DNA of 8,783 nt from JBCDCE01 sp039182515 (lineage in GTDB: Bacteria; Pseudomonadota; Alphaproteobacteria; Rhodobacterales; Rhodobacteraceae): the NCBI GenBank assembly GCA_039182515.1, contig JBCDCE010000086.1, positions 1 to 8,783 on the forward strand, given 5' to 3'. This document shows positions 5,803-8,783 of this stretch, in pieces; within the stretch, counting starts at the first letter, position 1, and each line of letters opens with the position of its first letter. The notes below the pieces were generated by a model. The model saw nothing but the letters and a program-made list of their open reading frames with translations, did not search any database and was not told the origin of the DNA. Both the position numbers and the translations under genes were made by a program.

Positions 5803-6527
5803 ATCTTGCGGGCAAATACGCGCTTGTGACGGGGGCATCGTCCGGCATGGGTGCTGCGACAGCGAAGCTTTTGGCAGAGCGTGGCGCGCATGTGTTTACC
5901 GCTCAGCGCCGTCCCGCTGGGTTTGACGACATTGCAGTCGATCTAATGGAAGAGGATGCCGCTGAGCAGGTTTTTGCACAGATCCAGCAAGAGACAAGCC
6001 GCCTCGAAATTTTAGTCAATTGTGCTGGCATCATGCGCGAAGGCACGGTTGCCGAGACCTCGCTTGCGGATTGGCATGCGCAGATCCACCTCAATCTTAC
6101 GGTGCCCTTCTTGATGATCCGGCAGGCGCTGCCTTTGCTCAGCCTGGCGAAAGGCGCAATCGTGAATGTGGGGTCGATTGAAGGCTTGGGCAACAACCCG
6201 AGGCATCCAGCCTATGGGGCGTCAAAGGCCGGACTTAACGGCCTCACGCGCGCGGTTGCTGTGGATCACGGAGCTGAGGGCATTCGCTGCAATGCGGTGG
6301 CCCCTGGTTGGATTGACACACCGCTGAATGAAGCCTTCATTGAGAGCTTTTCGGACCCGGCTGAGTTCCGGGACAAAATCGGGGGCGTTCACCCCATTGG
6401 GCGCACAGGGCGAGCTGACGAAGTGGCTGAGCTTATTGCTTGGCTGGCGTCAGACGCGGCGAGCTTTGTGACAGGACAGGTCTGGACCATCGACGGCGGC
6501 CGCATGGCCAAGCTGAGCCTGCCATGA
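5799..6527 (+). CDS. Short-chain dehydrogenase/reductase (classical SDR), second of a pair
   Basis: This is a 242-residue classical SDR: TGASSGMG (11-18), NCAG (74-77, a variant of NNAG), N99, S126, YGASK with Y139 and K143, and PG (169-170). Where the first SDR has Asp, this one carries Q36-R37-R38, a basic patch that often favours NADP(H), so the two may work with different cofactors. The proteins share only family-level similarity, which argues against a recent tandem duplication and for two distinct reactions. The start at 5799 is chosen over an upstream in-frame ATG at 5757 because it overlaps the previous stop (ATGA) and places the glycine motif at the normal distance. It also ends in an ATGA overlap with the FAD oxidoreductase gene. 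Confidence 0.93.
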   Translation: MNLAGKYALVTGASSGMGAATAKLLAERGAHVFTAQRRPAGFDDIAVDLMEEDAAEQVFAQIQQETSRLEILVNCAGIMREGTVAETSLADWHAQIHLNLTVPFLMIRQALPLLSLAKGAIVNVGSIEGLGNNPRHPAYGASKAGLNGLTRAVAVDHGAEGIRCNAVAPGWIDTPLNEAFIESFSDPAEFRDKIGGVHPIGRTGRADEVAELIAWLASDAASFVTGQVWTIDGGRMAKLSLP

Positions 6528-7855
6528 AGGTGCGCGCGCTTCCCAAAGACCCAGGGCCTGCGGGATGGGACGCGCTGCTCGGGCCACCACCCAAACCCGT
6601 GCCGCTCACTGAGGCCACGACGGCGGATATCATCATCATCGGTGCGGGCTTTGCGGGGCTCGCTGCTGCGCGCCAGGCGAGCCTCCTAGACCCAAGCGCT
6701 CGGATCGCAATTCTGGAAGCCGCACGCGTTGGCGAAGGCCCGGCAGGGCGCAATTCCGGTTTTATGATTGATCTGCCGCACGATCTATCCTCGCAAGACT
6801 ACGGGGGGCAAATTGAGGCCGACCGCAGCACGACGTGCGACAATCGCCGCGCAATCGACTTTGCGGCCCAAATGGCCGTGGATTTTGATCTACCTCAGGA
6901 CGCCTTTGTGAAATCGGGCAAAATCAACGGGGCCGCGAGTGAAAAGGGCCTTAAGCACAATCAAGACTACGCACGGCATCTCAGCGCTATGGCCGAGCCT
7001 TTCGAGCTCTTGGATGCGGCACAGATGCAGCAAATCACAGGCAGCCGCTACTACCGCGCGGGCCTCTACACACCTGGGACTGCCATGGTCCAACCGGCGC
7101 TCTTTGTGCGCGGGGTGGCGGGCGGCTTGCGCTCAAACCGCGTGAGCCTTTACGAGAATAGCCCCGTCACGGCCCTTGAGAAAAAGGGAGACTGGATTGC
7201 CCAGACACCGCAGGGCCAAGTAACGGCTCCCAAAGTGATCTTGGCCGTGAACGGGCATTTGCAGAGCTTTGGCTACATGCCGCGCCAGCTAATGCATGTG
7301 TTCACCTACGCCTCATTGACCCGCGCCTTGAGCGAAACTGAGATTGCAGAGCTGGGGGGAGAACCCACCTGGGGCCTCACCCCGTCGGATCCCTTGGGCA
7401 CCACCGTACGGCGGATCTCTGGCCGGGGTGGACATCGGATTTTGATCCGAAACCGCTTCACCTATGAGCCGAACCTGGAGGTCTCTGACACTGCGCTCGC
7501 GAAGATCTGTGCGGGCCATGATGCGTCTTTTGCGGCGCGCTTTCCCAATCTGAAAGGCGTCGAGATGAGCCATAGATGGGGCGGACGCCTGTGTTTGAGC
7601 CTCAATGGTGTGCAGGTTGTGGGCGAGTTGGAGGAAGGCCTTTATAGCGCCTGCGTTCAAAACGGCCTTGGCACGGCGCGCGGAACGCTGGCAGGCCTCT
7701 TGGCGGCGGAACACGCAACAGGCCACAGCTCGGAGGCTCTCGAGCGGGCCCTTGCAGCCCCTGCTCCAAGAAGCTTGCCACCCAAACCCATCGCCAAGAT
7801 CGGCGCAACCGCCCGGCTGAAATGGGGCGAATGGCGCGCGGGCCGAGAATTGTGA
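6524..7855 (+). CDS. FAD-dependent oxidoreductase, DAO family (DadA/PuuB/sarcosine oxidase-like)
   Basis: This 443-residue flavoprotein has an N-terminal tail of about 34 residues. The FAD-binding motif IIIIGAGFAG (36-45) with ribose-binding E65 comes next, and then GRNSG (75-79), the second nucleotide-contact motif seen as GRNGG in PuuB-like oxidases. The C-terminal stretch with GVQVVGELEEGLYSACVQNGLG completes the flavin domain. The family oxidises C-N bonds of amino acids, N-methyl amino acids and polyamine conjugates, giving imines and then aldehydes or demethylated amines plus formaldehyde. With a PuuC-like dehydrogenase in the operon, it plausibly oxidises a secondary or N-methyl amine in the pathway. 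It has no good Shine-Dalgarno and its ATG overlaps the SDR stop, so it depends on translational coupling. The in-frame ATG at 6440 lies inside the SDR gene and is rejected. It is the last gene of the operon. Confidence 0.92.
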   Translation: MKVRALPKDPGPAGWDALLGPPPKPVPLTEATTADIIIIGAGFAGLAAARQASLLDPSARIAILEAARVGEGPAGRNSGFMIDLPHDLSSQDYGGQIEADRSTTCDNRRAIDFAAQMAVDFDLPQDAFVKSGKINGAASEKGLKHNQDYARHLSAMAEPFELLDAAQMQQITGSRYYRAGLYTPGTAMVQPALFVRGVAGGLRSNRVSLYENSPVTALEKKGDWIAQTPQGQVTAPKVILAVNGHLQSFGYMPRQLMHVFTYASLTRALSETEIAELGGEPTWGLTPSDPLGTTVRRISGRGGHRILIRNRFTYEPNLEVSDTALAKICAGHDASFAARFPNLKGVEMSHRWGGRLCLSLNGVQVVGELEEGLYSACVQNGLGTARGTLAGLLAAEHATGHSSEALERALAAPAPRSLPPKPIAKIGATARLKWGEWRAGREL

Positions 7856-8166
7856 TCGGAGCCCAACCGCGCAACGAGCGGTGGAGTTAGGATTTGGAAA
7901 GAGCAGCGTACGATGGGGTGAGGCGCGGTTTGTGGTGAAATCCTCGAATAATGATTTCTTTACAGAGGCTTAGGCATGCACAAAGACGTATGCCCTAACA
8001 TACACACCACGTATGCCTAACGTATGTCAAATGCTCGTCAGGGTTGTTTTTCGTATATTTGACTAAAAATGCTACGGTTATCTGTAACTCAGTAAACAAA
8101 CACGAAGCATAAAAGTGTAAACCAAAACTAAAGAACTCATCTGTGCATAGTCTAATCCCAAACTCC
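7856..8166. other. Gene-free convergent intergenic region
   Basis: About 310 bp separates the end of the catabolic operon from the end of the minus-strand gene. A weak 5-bp hairpin (ACCGC 7866-7870 with GCGGT 7878-7882) without a T-run follows the operon, so no clear intrinsic terminator is visible on the plus strand. Composition shifts from GC-rich to AT-rich near 7940. The region holds the phased motif cluster at 7986-8027, described separately, and an 8-bp inverted repeat TTAGGCAT (7970-7977) / ATGCCTAA (8013-8020) that overlaps it. A short minus-strand frame at 7995-8210 overlaps the end of the next gene and looks spurious. I see no tRNA or known RNA gene. Confidence 0.5.
7986..8027. repeat. 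Phased GTATG/CATAC motif cluster with an 18-bp direct repeat
   Basis: ACGTATGCCCTAACATAC (7986-8003) is repeated as ACGTATGCCTAACGTATG (8009-8026), a direct repeat with one base deleted, at a 23-bp period. It contains four GTATG or CATAC cores, at 7988, 7999, 8011 and 8022, spaced 11, 12 and 11 bp, i.e. about one helical turn each, so all lie on one DNA face. The core resembles the TGTATACA/TGCATACA sites ahead of the GntR gene. This is what a binding array for a dimeric regulator or a small iteron set would look like. No promoter or gene start is adjacent, so its role is open. Confidence 0.5.
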
Positions 8167-8697
8167 CTAAATCTTGCTGGGATCAACCTCGAAGGGCGTA
8201 AACTCATCAACCCATTCAGCCCGCGTGATTTCGATATATTCTATATCCCCAGCCAGATTTTGAATGGTTCGGTCAATGCGCTTCTTTGTGACAGTATCAC
8301 TGCGCACAGGCTTAACTTTGTAACTCAAAGGAATTTTCAAGAAAGGCACTTGTGCCCATCGACCAATCTCTTTTTCGGTTCTCACAAAGGGTTGAACACG
8401 AAAATTTCCATCTCGTCCCGCAAGTTCCTGCAAGGACAAAACCGGTTTACTCAACGAAAACCGGTTGTACCTAGGTAGAATTCTCAACTCGTCCATGAAC
8501 AGCGTGAAATGGACCATCTCAAGTATCTGCGGATTATGCAGTGAGAAAAAAGTGTAGAAGTGTTCTCTTCCATGTTGACCGAAATGGTCGGTGGAAAAAA
8601 CGGAAGGTTGAAACTCAATCTCTTCCACTATGGAGAATACTTCGGATTTGAATTCCATCAAGAGAATTTCGAAAATCTCTCGTTTCTTTAGTGCCAT
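8167..8697 (-). CDS. Hypothetical protein, unrecognised family
   Basis: This is a 176-residue predicted soluble protein I do not recognise. It is rich in Phe, Glu, Lys, Arg and Ile, has no signal peptide or membrane segment, and has no motif I can name. It begins MALKKREIFEILL, a likely charged helix, and has alternating hydrophobic patches such as HFYTFFSLHNPQILEMVHF in the middle. The ATG at 8697 is preceded by GGAAAAA (8707-8701), a modest ribosome-binding site. The gene runs convergent to the operon and is much more AT-rich (about 40% G+C in sampled lines) than the neighbouring genes, which suggests a separate origin, perhaps horizontal transfer, and no role in the pathway. The plus-strand frame across it (8143-8478) is shorter and has less protein-like composition, so the minus strand is preferred. 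Confidence 0.65.
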   Translation of the reverse strand: MALKKREIFEILLMEFKSEVFSIVEEIEFQPSVFSTDHFGQHGREHFYTFFSLHNPQILEMVHFTLFMDELRILPRYNRFSLSKPVLSLQELAGRDGNFRVQPFVRTEKEIGRWAQVPFLKIPLSYKVKPVRSDTVTKKRIDRTIQNLAGDIEYIEITRAEWVDEFTPFEVDPSKI

Positions 8698-8783
8698 GTG
8701 TTTTTCCAGTTAAGAATTCACAAAAAACATACCCACAATTCAGAAAAAGTGATCTTTCAGGCCTAAATAGTTCTTTGAGCTTG

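Noticed and set aside
8100..8125. On the minus strand, a stretch resembling the E. coli lac promoter (TTTACACTTTTATGCTTCGTG)
   Set aside because: It would point into the end of the convergent operon with no gene to express. The likeness is short and probably chance in AT-rich sequence.
8155..8183. Inverted repeat ATCCCA / TGGGAT across the end of the minus-strand gene as a terminator
   Set aside because: The stem is only 6 bp with a 17-nt loop and no T-run, so it is too weak to call.
8143..8478. A 111-codon plus-strand frame opposite the right-hand hypothetical gene
   Set aside because: It is shorter than the opposing frame and has no clear ribosome-binding site, and the minus-strand frame is longer and more protein-like.

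Overview
The window looks like the chromosome of an alphaproteobacterium, most probably a marine Rhodobacteraceae (Roseobacter group) member. The reasons are high G+C coding sequence (roughly 60% or more), tight ATGA gene overlaps, a FCD-type GntR regulator leading a catabolic operon, a trimethylamine methyltransferase-family (MttB-like) gene that reads through without any in-frame UAG, and GC-rich palindromic elements between genes. The taxonomic call is an inference from protein style, not a database result.

Positions 1-125 are a short regulatory region with a twin palindrome (90-108) just ahead of a GntR/FCD regulator (126-830). Six enzyme genes follow on the same strand to 7855 and appear to form one transcription unit: a dihydrodipicolinate synthase-family lyase (820-1725), a PuuC-like NAD(P)-dependent aldehyde dehydrogenase (1856-3346), an MttB-family protein (3470-5020), two short-chain dehydrogenases (5068-5802 and 5799-6527) and a DadA/PuuB-like FAD oxidoreductase (6524-7855). 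Most junctions are overlaps of 4 or 11 nt. The two exceptions, on either side of the aldehyde dehydrogenase, each carry the same bipartite palindromic element, in opposite orientations. Each of those junctions is bridged by a 45-codon open frame that starts on the end of the upstream gene and stops on the ATG of the downstream gene.

The likely joint function is catabolism of an N-methylated or quaternary nitrogen compound, possibly cyclic. The MttB-like protein would act on the N-methyl compound, the FAD enzyme and the SDRs would carry out oxidation or reduction steps, the DHDPS-fold lyase would act on an alpha-keto acid or cyclic imine intermediate, and the PuuC-like dehydrogenase would oxidise a semialdehyde. 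Candidates include homarine (N-methylpicolinate), proline or hydroxyproline betaine, or a related betaine. The substrate cannot be settled from the sequence, and there is no transporter or corrinoid protein in the window.

Beyond 7855 base composition falls to about 40% G+C. A gene-free convergent stretch (7856-8166) contains a helically phased cluster of GTATG/CATAC motifs (7986-8027). It is followed by one unrecognised gene on the minus strand (8167-8697). This end looks like a different, possibly acquired, genomic segment and marks the right boundary of the catabolic cluster.
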